Shown here in pieces: positions 10,701 through 19,908 of a DNA stretch of 64,000 bases. The notes beneath the pieces are model-generated. The model had not been told where the DNA came from. It did not search any database and saw nothing but the letters and a program-made list of their open reading frames with translations. The position numbers and the translations under genes were made by a program. The stretch comes from Pseudidiomarina halophila (GTDB lineage Bacteria > Pseudomonadota > Gammaproteobacteria > Enterobacterales > Alteromonadaceae). Position 1 is the stretch's first letter, and each line of letters opens with the position of its first letter. The stretch spans positions 248,001 to 312,000 of the forward strand of contig NZ_PIPW01000003.1 of the NCBI RefSeq assembly GCF_003987215.1, in the 5' to 3' direction.

Positions 10701-11002
10701 AAATTTGGGGACCCCTGTTATCCTTTATTCTATTCTGCGTTATCGGCCTAGCCTTAGGTTTTCAAATGTCGCGTCTATCAACATTACAGATGGAGCTGCG
10801 TAGATACGTCATCGCCGCCGAAATTCAACAACGGTTACAGAATAATGAAATTGCCTCCGCTCGCTCGTTGTTGCAGCGCACTTTAACCGATGCAAATGAA
10901 ATCGTTGAAGCCTTGGCGGAAACTGATCCGGATATATACGAGTATTATCGCGATCGGATGTCAGGGTCAGAACGCACTGACGATAACAAAGTTAAAGAAT
11001 AG
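10697..11002 (+). CDS. Small membrane-anchored protein of unknown function
   Basis: 101 residues. One N-terminal transmembrane helix (WGPLLSFILFCVIGLALGFQ), then helices with EIQQRLQNNEIASARSLLQRTL, similar in plan to the preceding protein (membrane anchor plus a short alpha hairpin) and perhaps an old duplicate of it. It overlaps that gene by four bases (ATGA), so the pair is translationally coupled. A 95-base gap without a clear terminator separates it from the convergent EEP-family gene. Function unknown. Confidence 0.75.
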   Translation: MKIWGPLLSFILFCVIGLALGFQMSRLSTLQMELRRYVIAAEIQQRLQNNEIASARSLLQRTLTDANEIVEALAETDPDIYEYYRDRMSGSERTDDNKVKE

Positions 11003-11097
11003 AACAGGTGTTGAGCTGCCAGCCAACTGCCGTCGTTTGCCGTAATCGCAAATCGAAATGCAATAAGCAAGTGAGTGTATCAAGGGAAGAGGTCACG

Positions 11098-12099
11098 TCA
11101 CTCTTTCTTCAGCGCCAGTTCAATCAGTAACGGGAAGTGGTCGGATCCGAATTTGGGCAGGCGCCGCATTTTCACCAGCATGAAATGCTCACTGTGGAAC
11201 AGATGATCCAGTGGCCAGCGCAGTAACGGCAGCTTGGCGTGGAAGGTGTTGAAAAAGCCGCGTCCCATGCGCGGGTCAAGCAATTTACTCTGACGTAAGA
11301 ATTCGCGACTGGTGCGTGACCAGGCGACGTCATTGAGGTCGCCGGTAACAATCACTGGGCCGGACTCCTTAGCCGCACGTTCCGCAACCTTCAGCAACGC
11401 CCGATCCCGGGGCTTCGATTTGTCATTCTCGCTAGGTCCCGGTGGTACCGGGTGGACGCAGTGCAGATGGATTTGGCGGCCGCCTGGCATTTGCACATCC
11501 GTGTGTATCGACGGCACGTTTTCCTGCACTAAGTTCTCGATCTTGACGTTTTCTAAAGGCCATACCGAGTACACCATCATGCCGTAGAGGTTGTTCTGAG
11601 GCACACGGACGACATGGGGTAAGTCGTCTTCGATATCGGTGAGCTGCTTTTCCCACCATTCGTCGGTTTCAACGGCAACGATGATGTCGGGGCGTTCGCG
11701 GTTGATCATGCGCACGAGTTCCACGGCATTGCGGTTATGTTCGAACACATTAACGATGAGAACGCGTAAATGTTCTTCGACGCGTTTTTCATCGCACTTG
11801 CGGTTATAGCGCTCTACGGTGCGCTCTGCCAAAGGCGTATAAGGAAAAATCCACCAGAGTTGCCAGGCGCAACAAAGTAATTGTACGGCTACCAATAACC
11901 ATGTTGCGGGTGACTCGGCGGGTAACCAGTGCGCGCTGGCGACCAGTAACACTATGCCGACACCGGTGAGCTGCAAGCGCGGAAAATCCCACACGCGCAC
12001 CAGCCAATGGGTGCTGCTCAAGTGTGGTAGCAACGATAGTAATGCAAGTAACGCTGTTAAGAAGCCAATGACGCTAAACGCGAGTATGGAGTGGAACAT
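11098..12099 (-). CDS. Endonuclease/exonuclease/phosphatase-family membrane protein
   Basis: 333 residues. Two to three N-terminal transmembrane segments (about 1-85), then an EEP fold: LRVLIVNVFEHNR, PDIIVAVETDEWW (metal-binding Glu), HLHCVHPVPPGP, VIVTGDLNDVAWS (catalytic D and N), and GSDHFPLL with the terminal His. This is the plan of E. coli YafD-like proteins, whose substrate is not established. The active-site residues are intact, so a nuclease or phosphodiesterase activity outside the cytoplasm is likely. It is transcribed away from ubiD. Confidence 0.85.
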   Translation of the reverse strand: MFHSILAFSVIGFLTALLALLSLLPHLSSTHWLVRVWDFPRLQLTGVGIVLLVASAHWLPAESPATWLLVAVQLLCCAWQLWWIFPYTPLAERTVERYNRKCDEKRVEEHLRVLIVNVFEHNRNAVELVRMINRERPDIIVAVETDEWWEKQLTDIEDDLPHVVRVPQNNLYGMMVYSVWPLENVKIENLVQENVPSIHTDVQMPGGRQIHLHCVHPVPPGPSENDKSKPRDRALLKVAERAAKESGPVIVTGDLNDVAWSRTSREFLRQSKLLDPRMGRGFFNTFHAKLPLLRWPLDHLFHSEHFMLVKMRRLPKFGSDHFPLLIELALKKE

Positions 12100-12157
12100 G
12101 AGTACCGTGCATCCTTGAACTGAAGGTAAGGGCTTAGCGTAGCGTAATTTGAAAGCG

Positions 12158-12186
12158 CTGAAAACAGTAATAAAAACCAGTATAAT
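12158..12186 (+). promoter_or_regulatory. Candidate sigma70 promoter for ubiD-fre
   Basis: CTGAAA at 12158-12163, 17-base spacer, consensus TATAAT at 12181-12186, ending 33 bases before the ubiD GTG. Predicted by eye. Confidence 0.55.
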
Positions 12187-12219
12187 GGCGGCATTATTTA
12201 CGATGTGGGATAACCATCA

Positions 12220-13707
12220 GTGAAGTATCAGGACTTACGCGGCTTTATGGCCTTGCTGGAGGCGCGTGGCGAGTTAAAACGAATTCAGCTTGAAGTCGAT
12301 CCTTATCTGGAGATGACGGAGATTGCTGATCGCACCTTAAAGGCAGGTGGCCCGGCGTTGTTGTTCGAGAACGTCAAAGGGCACAGCATTCCGGTGCTGG
12401 CGAATTTATTTGGCACGCCGGAGCGCGTTGCGCTGGGCATGGGGCAGGATTCTGTGGCTGCGCTGCGCGACGTCGGCAAGCTGTTAGCTTTTCTGAAAGA
12501 GCCCGAGCCACCCAAAAGCTTTCGCGATGCGCTGAACCTTTTGCCGGTCTATAAAAAAGTGCTGAGCATGTCGCCCAAACAGCTGAAGAAAGCGCCTTGC
12601 CAGGAAGTGATTCAAAGTGGCGATGAGGTTGATTTGCAGCAGTTGCCGATCCAGCATTGCTGGCCGGGTGATGTGGCGCCGTTGATTACCTGGGGCCTCA
12701 CTGTGACCAAGGGCCCGCATAAGGAACGCCAGAATTTAGGTATTTACCGGCAGCAATTGCTGGCCAAAAATAAAGTCATCATGCGCTGGCTATCGCATCG
12801 CGGTGGCGCGCTGGATTTCCAGGAATGGCAACGTCAGCATCCTGGCGAGCGGTTTCCGGTGGCGGTGGCCCTTGGTGCTGATCCGGCTACTATTTTGGGT
12901 GCGGTAACTCCGGTGCCGGACAGTTTGTCTGAGTATGCCTTTGCCGGCTTGCTGCGCGATGGCAAAACCGAAGTCACTAAGTGTGTGAGTAATGACTTAC
13001 AGGTTCCGGCCCATGCTGAAATCATTCTCGAAGGTTATATTGAACCGGGAGAGATGGCACCAGAAGGGCCTTATGGTGACCATACGGGTTACTACAATGA
13101 GGTCGATGAGTTTCCGGTATTTACCGTTACGCACATTACTCACCGTCGTGATCCTATTTATCACTCGACCTATACCGGGCGTCCGCCGGATGAACCGGCA
13201 GTGCTTGGTGTCGCGCTCAATGAAGTTTTTGTGCCTTTGTTGCAAAAGCAGTTTCCGGAAATTGTCGACTTTTATTTGCCGCCGGAAGGCTGCTCATACC
13301 GCGTTGCTGTGGTAACCATGAAGAAGCAGTATGCCGGTCATGCGAAGCGCGTGATGATGGGCGTATGGTCCTTTTTACGCCAGTTTATGTATACCAAGTT
13401 TGTTATTGTCTGCGACGACGATGTCAACGCCCGTGATTGGCAAGATGTGATCTGGGCCATGACCACGCGTATGGATCCGGCCCGCGATACGGTGCTGGTG
13501 GAAAATACGCCGATTGACTATCTGGATTTTGCCTCCCCGGTGTCGGGGCTTGGCTCCAAAATGGGCATGGATGCAACCAATAAATGGCCGGGTGAGACCG
13601 ATCGGGAATGGGGTGTACCCATTGTCATGGACAAAGCAGTGCAACAACGGGTGGATGAAATTTGGGACGAACTCGGAATTTTGCAACAGGATAAGCAGGC
13701 GCAATGA
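12220..13707 (+). CDS. ubiD: 4-hydroxy-3-polyprenylbenzoate decarboxylase UbiD
   Basis: 495 residues (E. coli 497), GTG start with GGGATAA upstream. It removes the ring carboxyl in ubiquinone synthesis using prenylated FMN supplied by UbiX. Recognisable blocks: [21 protein letters not shown] at the N-terminus, [41 protein letters not shown] and [19 protein letters not shown], which hold the prFMN-metal and catalytic Arg/Glu residues. The stop overlaps the fre start by four bases. The ubiD-fre pairing is the same as in E. coli. Confidence 0.97.
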   Translation: MKYQDLRGFMALLEARGELKRIQLEVDPYLEMTEIADRTLKAGGPALLFENVKGHSIPVLANLFGTPERVALGMGQDSVAALRDVGKLLAFLKEPEPPKSFRDALNLLPVYKKVLSMSPKQLKKAPCQEVIQSGDEVDLQQLPIQHCWPGDVAPLITWGLTVTKGPHKERQNLGIYRQQLLAKNKVIMRWLSHRGGALDFQEWQRQHPGERFPVAVALGADPATILGAVTPVPDSLSEYAFAGLLRDGKTEVTKCVSNDLQVPAHAEIILEGYIEPGEMAPEGPYGDHTGYYNEVDEFPVFTVTHITHRRDPIYHSTYTGRPPDEPAVLGVALNEVFVPLLQKQFPEIVDFYLPPEGCSYRVAVVTMKKQYAGHAKRVMMGVWSFLRQFMYTKFVIVCDDDVNARDWQDVIWAMTTRMDPARDTVLVENTPIDYLDFASPVSGLGSKMGMDATNKWPGETDREWGVPIVMDKAVQQRVDEIWDELGILQQDKQAQ

Positions 13708-14402
13708 AACAAATGCTAGGTGAAGTCACAACATTAGAAAATTTGTCGCAGAACGTGTATCGGGTGGTTCTCAGTTTACCCGAGGCGATTACTTTTGACG
13801 CCGGGCAATACTTGCAGGTGGTCATGGGTGAACGTGATAAGCGGCCGTTTTCAATCGCTTCATGCCCGTCGAAGACTGATACCGTTGAGCTGCATATTGG
13901 TGCAACCGCAGATAACCCCTATGCGATGGAGGTTATTGACGAGATGCGTGCGCAGGGTGAGATCACTATCGAAGTACCACTTGGCCAGGCCAGTTATCGT
14001 GGCGCAAGTGAGCGGCCGATAATTCTGATCGCTGGCGGCACGGGCTTTTCTTATACCTGGTCGATTTTGCAGGCGCACCTGCGTCGTGACCCCCAGCGGC
14101 CTATAACCCTGTACTGGGGCGGCCGTGCGCTAAACGATCTTTATTATGATGCAAAGTTGCGGGCGCTGAGCGAGCAGCATGCGAATTTTCATTACCGGCC
14201 AGTGGTTGAAGAAGCTGCGGGCAACTGGCATGGCGCCATCGGCCTGGTCCATCACGCGGTGATGGCGGAACAAAGCGATCTAAGCGAAGCCGATGTCTAC
14301 GTCGCCGGGCGGTTTGAGATGGTGCGGGTGATCCGTGATGAGTTTCATGCGCATGGTTTGCCGCTCGAACAACTTTATGGCGATGCGCTAGCCTTCATTT
14401 AA
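13704..14402 (+). CDS. fre: NAD(P)H-flavin reductase Fre
   Basis: 232 residues. Flavin-binding RPFSIAS (R-x-x-S motif of ferredoxin-reductase-like enzymes), the nucleotide-binding [17 protein letters not shown], and a C-terminal [16 protein letters not shown]. It reduces free flavins, which can supply reduced FMN to UbiX/UbiD chemistry and other enzymes. Four-base overlap with ubiD. The C-terminus ends ALAFI as in E. coli Fre. A candidate promoter and TPP riboswitch for the next operon begin within 30 bases of its stop. Confidence 0.93.
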   Translation: MKQMLGEVTTLENLSQNVYRVVLSLPEAITFDAGQYLQVVMGERDKRPFSIASCPSKTDTVELHIGATADNPYAMEVIDEMRAQGEITIEVPLGQASYRGASERPIILIAGGTGFSYTWSILQAHLRRDPQRPITLYWGGRALNDLYYDAKLRALSEQHANFHYRPVVEEAAGNWHGAIGLVHHAVMAEQSDLSEADVYVAGRFEMVRVIRDEFHAHGLPLEQLYGDALAFI

Positions 14403-14428
14403 AGGCGCTGTTATACTCCGCAGCGCAA

Positions 14429-14527
14429 TACCAAGGGGTGCCCCTGTACAAGATTGTACAGTCAGGCTGAGATGCACGAAGCAAACCCTTTGCACCTGAT
14501 CCGGTTAATACTGGCGTAGGGATGGTA
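14429..14527 (+). promoter_or_regulatory. TPP riboswitch (THI element)
   Basis: The conserved core is complete: GGGGTGCCCC (14435-14444), a variable P3a hairpin (CTGTACAAGATTGTACAG), GGCTGAGATG (14465-14474), ACCCTTTGCACCTGATCCGG and AATACTGGCGTAGGGA. P1 pairs TACCA (14429-14433) with TGGTA (14523-14527). A -10-like TATACT (14412-14417) lies just upstream, between inverted GCGCTG/CAGCGC hexamers. No U-tract terminator follows, so translational control of the receptor gene at 14601 is more likely. It should switch off the thiamine uptake operon when TPP is abundant. Confidence 0.96.
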
Positions 14528-14600
14528 GCTAACACTCTTAGTCCATTTGAAATCCCACCCGACCGGATTGTTTCTGACTCAGAAGTTGAGGAAATAATCC

Positions 14601-16742
14601 ATGTTTCAAAAATCTTATTTAATGGCCGCTCTGTTGGCCTCTGGCGCGTTCGCGTCTGCCAGTGGCTATGCACAGGCCGAGGCGCAGACCAAAGCGCAAG
14701 CCGCGTCTGAAGACAGCGTTGAACGCATTACCATCCAGGGTGAATTCCGCCGTATGACCATTCAGGAAGCGCCTACCAGCGTGACTGCCCTGGTTGCTGA
14801 ACGGCTTGGTCAGCGCAATGCGTTGCACCTGGAAACCGCCTTGAATGCCCTGGCGAATGTCAATTTTTCTGGCGGCAGTTCACGCGCACGTTTTATTCAA
14901 ATTCGTGGCGTAGGTGAGCGCAGTCAGTTCGTTGATCCGATTCAGCCGTCGGTCGGTCTGCTCGTCGACGGAATTAACTACAGTGGCCTGGCGCAGGCCG
15001 CCCAGCTGTTTGATATCAGTCAGATCGAGGTCTATCGCGGACCGCAGAGTGGTCGCTTTGGTGCTGATGCAATGGCCGGCATGCTGGTTATGGAAAGCAC
15101 CCAGCCAACACGTGAAACCGAGGGCGTCTGGCAACTCGGCGTCGCCAACTACGATGCGATGCAGGGTGGCTTTGCTGTAGGCGGTTCATTAGGTGCAGTC
15201 GGCCGCGCTCGTCTGAGCGTGTTCCAGCAACGTGATGATGGCTTTATCACCAACAACTATCTGGAACGCGACGATACCAATAATCGTTCAGAGCGCAATA
15301 TTCGATTGAACCTGTTCACCGACCTCGGCTCCAGCTGGCAATTGCGTACCACGATTCATGATCTGCATCAGGACAATGGGTACGATGCGTTTTCCCTGGA
15401 TAATAGCCGGCAAACGCTCTCTGATGAGCCGGGCGAAGATGATCTGGACTCTACCGCTGCACGGCTCGCGCTGAGCTATGCCGGTCGCCTCGCGAATCTG
15501 GAACTATCCTATACTAACCTCAGTGCCGACAGCGTCTACAGCTATGATGAGGACTGGACATTTGTCGGTATTGCGCCGGGCTGGGAATACAGTTCATTTG
15601 ATGCGTATCGCCGCGATCGCACGGATCAGACGCTCGAAGCACGTTGGGTCAGCGCACGTCCATTAACAATGCTTGGTGGCGAGACCGACTGGGTGGCCGG
15701 CGTTTATCATTATCAGCGCGATGAAGAGCTGGTCCGTGATTTCTTTAACTGGGATAGCTATCAGCAGGACCAGTTTTTCAGTACCTATGAAAGTCGCCAC
15801 CTTGCGGCGTACGGTGAACTTGCACAAAACTTTACCCAGAACTGGCGACTGACTGCAGGTGCCCGGGTTGAGCGCTATGATAATCCTTATCAGGACAGCA
15901 ATGGTGTGCAGGCCGAGCCGGAAGATACCATGTGGGGTGGACGGTTGAGCCTGAGCTACCTGCCGGCTACGGATCATCTCTGGTATGCGACCCTGGCACG
16001 CGGCTACAAAGCCGGTGGTGTCAATGGTGAGGCGCTGGGCAAAGTACAGGATACGGAACTGACTGAGCTGCGTGACTATCTGCTGGCGCGCGCGACTTTC
16101 GCGCCTGAGCTGTTAACCAGCTTTGAGGTAGGGCATAAGCGCGTTAATGCCGATGACACCTTCAGTATGCAAGTGGCGGTGTTCATGCATCAGCGTGACG
16201 ACGTGCAGCTCAAAGGTTGGGTGAATCGCGACCAAAGTTTTGTCGGCTATCTGCAAAATGCAGCCCAGGGCAATGCTTACGGTGCTGAACTGGAAGTTAA
16301 CTACCGTCCCGTCGAGCAACTTGAATTGTTCACATCTGTGGGCTTACTGGAAACCGAGATTGAAGGCTTTGTCACGGAAGATGGCGTTGACATGAGCGGA
16401 CGTGACCAGGCTCATGCACCCAACTACCAGTACAATGTTGGTGCTCGCTACGCCTGGAGTAAACAGCTTAGCGGTGTTATCGAAGTGGATGGCAAGGATG
16501 GCTTTTTCTATTCGGATTCACACATGAGCCGCGCCGATGCCATGGCTGTGCTACATGCCAGCCTGAAATGGCAGGCAGAAGACTGGCAGGTGACCTTGTG
16601 GGCGCGTAACCTGACGGATGAGGACTACGGTATTCGTGGCTTCTACTTCGGCAATGACCCTCGCCTCGAGTATGTGCCGCAGACTTACGAGCAATACGGT
16701 GAGCCGCGTCGCGTGGGTGTTACCTTTAACTACTCATTTTAG
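14601..16742 (+). CDS. TonB-dependent receptor under TPP riboswitch control (probable thiamine receptor)
   Basis: 713 residues, ATG with TTGAGGAAAT ribosome site. Signal peptide ends near SGYAQA; a TonB-box-like segment is ERITIQG. The plug domain has RFIQIRGVGERSQF, VGLLVDGINYSG and IEVYRGPQSGRFGADAMAG. The 22-stranded barrel is represented by alternating aromatic beta strands and closes with FNYSF, the usual terminal Phe. It takes up a bound ligand across the outer membrane with TonB energy. Thiamine or a derivative is inferred from the riboswitch upstream and the transporter and kinase downstream, not from the receptor sequence itself. Confidence 0.9.
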   Translation: MFQKSYLMAALLASGAFASASGYAQAEAQTKAQAASEDSVERITIQGEFRRMTIQEAPTSVTALVAERLGQRNALHLETALNALANVNFSGGSSRARFIQIRGVGERSQFVDPIQPSVGLLVDGINYSGLAQAAQLFDISQIEVYRGPQSGRFGADAMAGMLVMESTQPTRETEGVWQLGVANYDAMQGGFAVGGSLGAVGRARLSVFQQRDDGFITNNYLERDDTNNRSERNIRLNLFTDLGSSWQLRTTIHDLHQDNGYDAFSLDNSRQTLSDEPGEDDLDSTAARLALSYAGRLANLELSYTNLSADSVYSYDEDWTFVGIAPGWEYSSFDAYRRDRTDQTLEARWVSARPLTMLGGETDWVAGVYHYQRDEELVRDFFNWDSYQQDQFFSTYESRHLAAYGELAQNFTQNWRLTAGARVERYDNPYQDSNGVQAEPEDTMWGGRLSLSYLPATDHLWYATLARGYKAGGVNGEALGKVQDTELTELRDYLLARATFAPELLTSFEVGHKRVNADDTFSMQVAVFMHQRDDVQLKGWVNRDQSFVGYLQNAAQGNAYGAELEVNYRPVEQLELFTSVGLLETEIEGFVTEDGVDMSGRDQAHAPNYQYNVGARYAWSKQLSGVIEVDGKDGFFYSDSHMSRADAMAVLHASLKWQAEDWQVTLWARNLTDEDYGIRGFYFGNDPRLEYVPQTYEQYGEPRRVGVTFNYSF

Positions 16743-16774
16743 TGTTAAGCCGGTCCGACAAAAGGTGCTAGATA

Positions 16775-17395
16775 ATGGCAAGTTTTACTGAGATTTGGCA
16801 GCAGGTTGTTGCAACTTCAATGTTGGAGTGGCTGGCTGTTGTGCTTGCCATAGCCTATTTAGTGCTGGCCGCCCATCAGTCCCTGTGGTGCTGGCTGGCG
16901 GCGGGAATCAGCTGCGTGATCTACACGCAGCTGATGTTTAACGCGCAGCTGTACATGGAATCTTTATTGCAGCTTATTTATATTACGTTGGCGATCTACG
17001 GGTGGTGGCAATGGCGTTATGGTAAGGGACAGGACGACGCTGCTGAAGTGCGGGACTATTCCTGGCAATGGCATCTGCAGTGGCTACTGTTATTGACAGT
17101 TGTTGCGGTAGCTATCGCCTGGCTGCTGCAAACCTATACCGATGCTGATGCTGTGTGGCTCGATACTTTCACTACGGTTTTTTCGCTGTTTGCGACCTGG
17201 TTACTGACCCGCAAACAATTCGCCAATTGGTGGTACTGGTTGGTGATCGATGCTATCTATGTTTACCTGTACAGTAGTAAAGGATTTGTCGTTACTGGTG
17301 CGCTTTACTTTGTTTATCTTATACTGGTGGTGTACGCGATGCGACAGTGGCAATCAACGCAGGTGGGCAGCGAACAATGCGACAACAGTGGTTAG
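16775..17395 (+). CDS. pnuT: PnuC/PnuT-family thiamine transporter
   Basis: 206 residues with about seven hydrophobic helices. Family features: EWLAVVLAIAYLVLAAHQS at the start, WCWLAAGISCVIY, YMESLLQLIYITLAIYGWWQW, and a late NWWYWLVIDAIYVYLYSSKGF. These match the PnuC (nicotinamide riboside) fold. The thiamine-specific PnuT branch is known to occur in TPP-riboswitch operons, so thiamine is the likely substrate, taken up by facilitated diffusion and trapped by a kinase. It sits 32 bases after the receptor and overlaps the kinase-like gene. Confidence 0.9.
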   Translation: MASFTEIWQQVVATSMLEWLAVVLAIAYLVLAAHQSLWCWLAAGISCVIYTQLMFNAQLYMESLLQLIYITLAIYGWWQWRYGKGQDDAAEVRDYSWQWHLQWLLLLTVVAVAIAWLLQTYTDADAVWLDTFTTVFSLFATWLLTRKQFANWWYWLVIDAIYVYLYSSKGFVVTGALYFVYLILVVYAMRQWQSTQVGSEQCDNSG

Positions 17396-18159
17396 AAAGT
17401 TTACCTATCCGTGGTGTCATAAAAACCGAACCCTTATTGCGAGGCGTGGCAAATAACGTTTATAAAATTACCACCACGCAAGAAAAGTACATCCTGAAAC
17501 AATTCCGTTTTGATCATCCCTACGGTCTTGATCGTGATCAGGAAGTACGGGTACAGCAGCAGCTGGCTGAGCATAAGTTAGCACCGGATGTCATTCATTA
17601 TGATGCAACCCAGGGGCTGGTTTTACAACGCTTTCTGGATGATCCGGACTTAGGCCACGCGAAGCTGCCAATGGCAGAAAAGTTACGCGAACTTGCTGAT
17701 ATTTCTGCCCATATTCACCGCTTGTCAGTTGATGTTCCGGTGTGGTCGTTGCGCGAACGTTTAGCGCGTTATTGCGCACAGCTTGCTGAATTTGATAGTG
17801 AGCGGGCGTCGCACTTTCGCAAGCGTTTGGATTCCTTCCGCAAACTACTCGACAGTTTTGCCTCCCATCCGGTGTTTTGTCATAACGACCTGGCTATGCA
17901 TCATATTTTTCTCTCACCAGACCGACGAGTCATTGACTGGGAATATGCAGGCTTGGGTGAGCGTTACTTTGATCTCGCCAATACTATGACGGTGAACCAA
18001 CTGGAGTTACCGCAACGTAATGCTTTTATAAACGCGTATGAAGCAGCCGCCGGCTTTACCGTTCAACGCGATACTCTGGAAAGCTGGCGTGAAGTGGTTG
18101 CTGTGGTCAATCAGCTTTGGTACGAATTACATCATTACCTGCAACGAATAACTGACTAG
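17377..18159 (+). CDS. Aminoglycoside-phosphotransferase-fold kinase, probable thiamine kinase
   Basis: 260 residues from the ATG at 17377, inside the end of pnuT (19-base overlap), with AGGTGGG upstream; an in-frame start at 17347 is less likely. APH/choline-kinase fold: RGVANNVYKI glycine loop, YILKQFRF with the ATP lysine, catalytic HND (H169, D171) in CHNDLAMHHIF, and VIDWEYAGLGERYFDLA with the metal Asp (D187). The position usually held by Asn in HxDxxxxN is His (H176). Context suggests phosphorylation of imported thiamine, the role of E. coli ThiK, to trap it in the cell. Confidence 0.8.
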   Translation: MRQQWLESLPIRGVIKTEPLLRGVANNVYKITTTQEKYILKQFRFDHPYGLDRDQEVRVQQQLAEHKLAPDVIHYDATQGLVLQRFLDDPDLGHAKLPMAEKLRELADISAHIHRLSVDVPVWSLRERLARYCAQLAEFDSERASHFRKRLDSFRKLLDSFASHPVFCHNDLAMHHIFLSPDRRVIDWEYAGLGERYFDLANTMTVNQLELPQRNAFINAYEAAAGFTVQRDTLESWREVVAVVNQLWYELHHYLQRITD

Positions 18160-18168
18160 GGAGAAGGC

Positions 18169-19515
18169 ATGAGCGGTGGCACTGCAGATCGGGAACTAAC
18201 GGAACGTTTGTACGGCTATCTCGCCGAGGATGAAGACGCCAGAGTTTGTAAAGATATTCCAGATGCCGCCTGTAATGACCAACCTAAGGCTTTTGTCGCG
18301 CACCTGATAGCATTAAGCATGACCAAGCTGGGTGATTCGCTGGTGAGTGCGCGGCTGGTGTTGCCGTGGATTCTGACCTCGCTGGGTGCGCCTTCGGCCT
18401 TTATCAGTGCCCTGGTTCCACTACGTGAATCCTTAGCTTTATTACCTCAATTAATTATTGCCCAGCAATTGCGTGAGTCGCCTGTGCGCAAATGGTTCTG
18501 GGTGGTGGGTAGTTTCGGTCAGGCACTGGCGCTTGTCGGTATGTTGATGAGTGTGTTGACCCTACGCGATCAGGCCCTGGGTTGGGCGATTGTACTCTTG
18601 TTAACCTTTTTTAGTATTTCCCGCGGCGTTTGCTCGGTCTCGATTAAGGACGTTCAGGGTAAAACCATCTCCAAGACGCGACGCGGTCGGTTATCTGGTA
18701 TTGCCGCGTCCGTAGCGGGGCTACTGTCGGTGGTGAGTGCATTGGTCGTGCTGTTTGCTCCTGCGCTACTGAGTGGCAGTATAGAACAGGGGAATGTGCT
18801 TATTTTCGCAGGACTGCTGGGCTTTGCCGCTGCGCTCTGGACTGCTGCTGCGTTGACCTACGCCCAGGTGCCAGAAGTTCCCGGCGCGACAGAAGGCGGT
18901 GGCAATGCCATGATAGAAGCGCTTAAATCGATGCGCTTACTCTGGGAGGACAAATTATTCGGTAGCTTCGTGCTGACGCGCGCACTCCTTGTTTCTTCGG
19001 CGTTTGCCATTCCTTATGTTGTGGTGATGATTCAACGTAGCGGCGAAGGCAGTTTAACCAGTTTAGGTGGACTTATGCTGGCCAATGGTATTGCCGGTAT
19101 GGTGGCTGGCAGGTTCTGGGGTAAATGGTCGGACTCGGCCAGTCATCACGTGATGGCGGCAGCTGCATTTATCGCGGTGAGTGTTATGGCGGTTGCGCTG
19201 GCGCTTTATACTCTCGCTGGCGATTGGTTAGCTAAGCAATGGCTGGCTGGCTTGCTCATTTTCGCTGCTGCGGTAGCCCATCACGGCGCGCGAGTAGGAC
19301 GCAAAACCTACTTGGTTGATATGGCGACGCAGGACAATCGGGCGCAACTCACGGCGGTTTCTAACACTGTCATAGGTGGTGTTTTGCTGCTCGGAATCTT
19401 GCTGGGCGTGCTGGATAGCTACGCGGGTGTGGAAGCGGTTATGGTCACCCTGATTATACTGGGGCTTATCGCCGGCGTTCGTGCAATGACCCTACCAAAT
19501 GTCCAACGTGATTAG
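18169..19515 (+). CDS. MFS transporter, last gene of the thiamine operon
   Basis: 448 residues. A hydrophilic N-terminus of about 45 residues precedes about 12 hydrophobic helices. The fold resembles major-facilitator proteins (SKTRRGRLSGIAASVAG in the loop after TM4-5; GRFWGKWSD in the second half). Strong ribosome site GGGAGAAGG, only 9 bases after the kinase gene, so it belongs to the riboswitch operon. The substrate is unknown: a thiamine precursor, or export of a related compound, are both possible. Confidence 0.75.
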   Translation: MSGGTADRELTERLYGYLAEDEDARVCKDIPDAACNDQPKAFVAHLIALSMTKLGDSLVSARLVLPWILTSLGAPSAFISALVPLRESLALLPQLIIAQQLRESPVRKWFWVVGSFGQALALVGMLMSVLTLRDQALGWAIVLLLTFFSISRGVCSVSIKDVQGKTISKTRRGRLSGIAASVAGLLSVVSALVVLFAPALLSGSIEQGNVLIFAGLLGFAAALWTAAALTYAQVPEVPGATEGGGNAMIEALKSMRLLWEDKLFGSFVLTRALLVSSAFAIPYVVVMIQRSGEGSLTSLGGLMLANGIAGMVAGRFWGKWSDSASHHVMAAAAFIAVSVMAVALALYTLAGDWLAKQWLAGLLIFAAAVAHHGARVGRKTYLVDMATQDNRAQLTAVSNTVIGGVLLLGILLGVLDSYAGVEAVMVTLIILGLIAGVRAMTLPNVQRD

Positions 19516-19552
19516 TGGCAAATGAACGGGCGAACAGGGCAAACAGGCCAAT

Positions 19553-19584
19553 AAAAAAGCCAACACCTGATGTGGTGTTGGCTT
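19553..19584 (-). terminator. Bidirectional terminator, stronger on the - strand
   Basis: Perfect 11-base arms AAGCCAACACC (19557-19567) and GGTGTTGGCTT (19574-19584) around a six-base loop. The run of A at 19553-19558 gives a U tract to transcripts of the - strand gene DUF3185. The + side has only a weak TTAGAACCTTT tail. Confidence 0.88.
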
Positions 19585-19627
19585 AGAACCTTTCTATAAC
19601 TTGCTTGCGCGTTACGTTCTGTAAGTA

Positions 19628-19825
19628 TTACTTGCCGCGAACAACACCGTACAGACCGACAACGACCGCGACCGCGCCACCAATCAGGTACCACATGGCG
19701 TTGTCTGTTGGTTCACCGGTCACCGCCTGAGCAACTTCTGATGCTGGCGAATTGTAAGCTTCATAACCGAAATAAAGCAAAATAATACCAACCACGAGTA
19801 AAATAATTCCGATAACTTTATTCAT
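19628..19825 (-). CDS. DUF3185 small membrane protein
   Basis: 65 residues, with two transmembrane helices: NKVIGIILLVVGIILLYFGY and WYLIGGAVAVVVGLYGVV. The linker NSPASEVAQAVTGEPTDNAMW is characteristic of the DUF3185 family found in marine and soil proteobacteria. No function is established. Its ATG follows AAGGACGG. A terminator lies 44 bases downstream, and Dps lies upstream on the same strand. Confidence 0.88.
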   Translation of the reverse strand: MNKVIGIILLVVGIILLYFGYEAYNSPASEVAQAVTGEPTDNAMWYLIGGAVAVVVGLYGVVRGK

Positions 19826-19908
19826 GAAACCGTCCTTTAGTTATTGTTTATCTTCGGGTACTACTGCTTTCAGCATAGCAAAGAACTGACAAAATAGAAC
19901 TTACGAAA

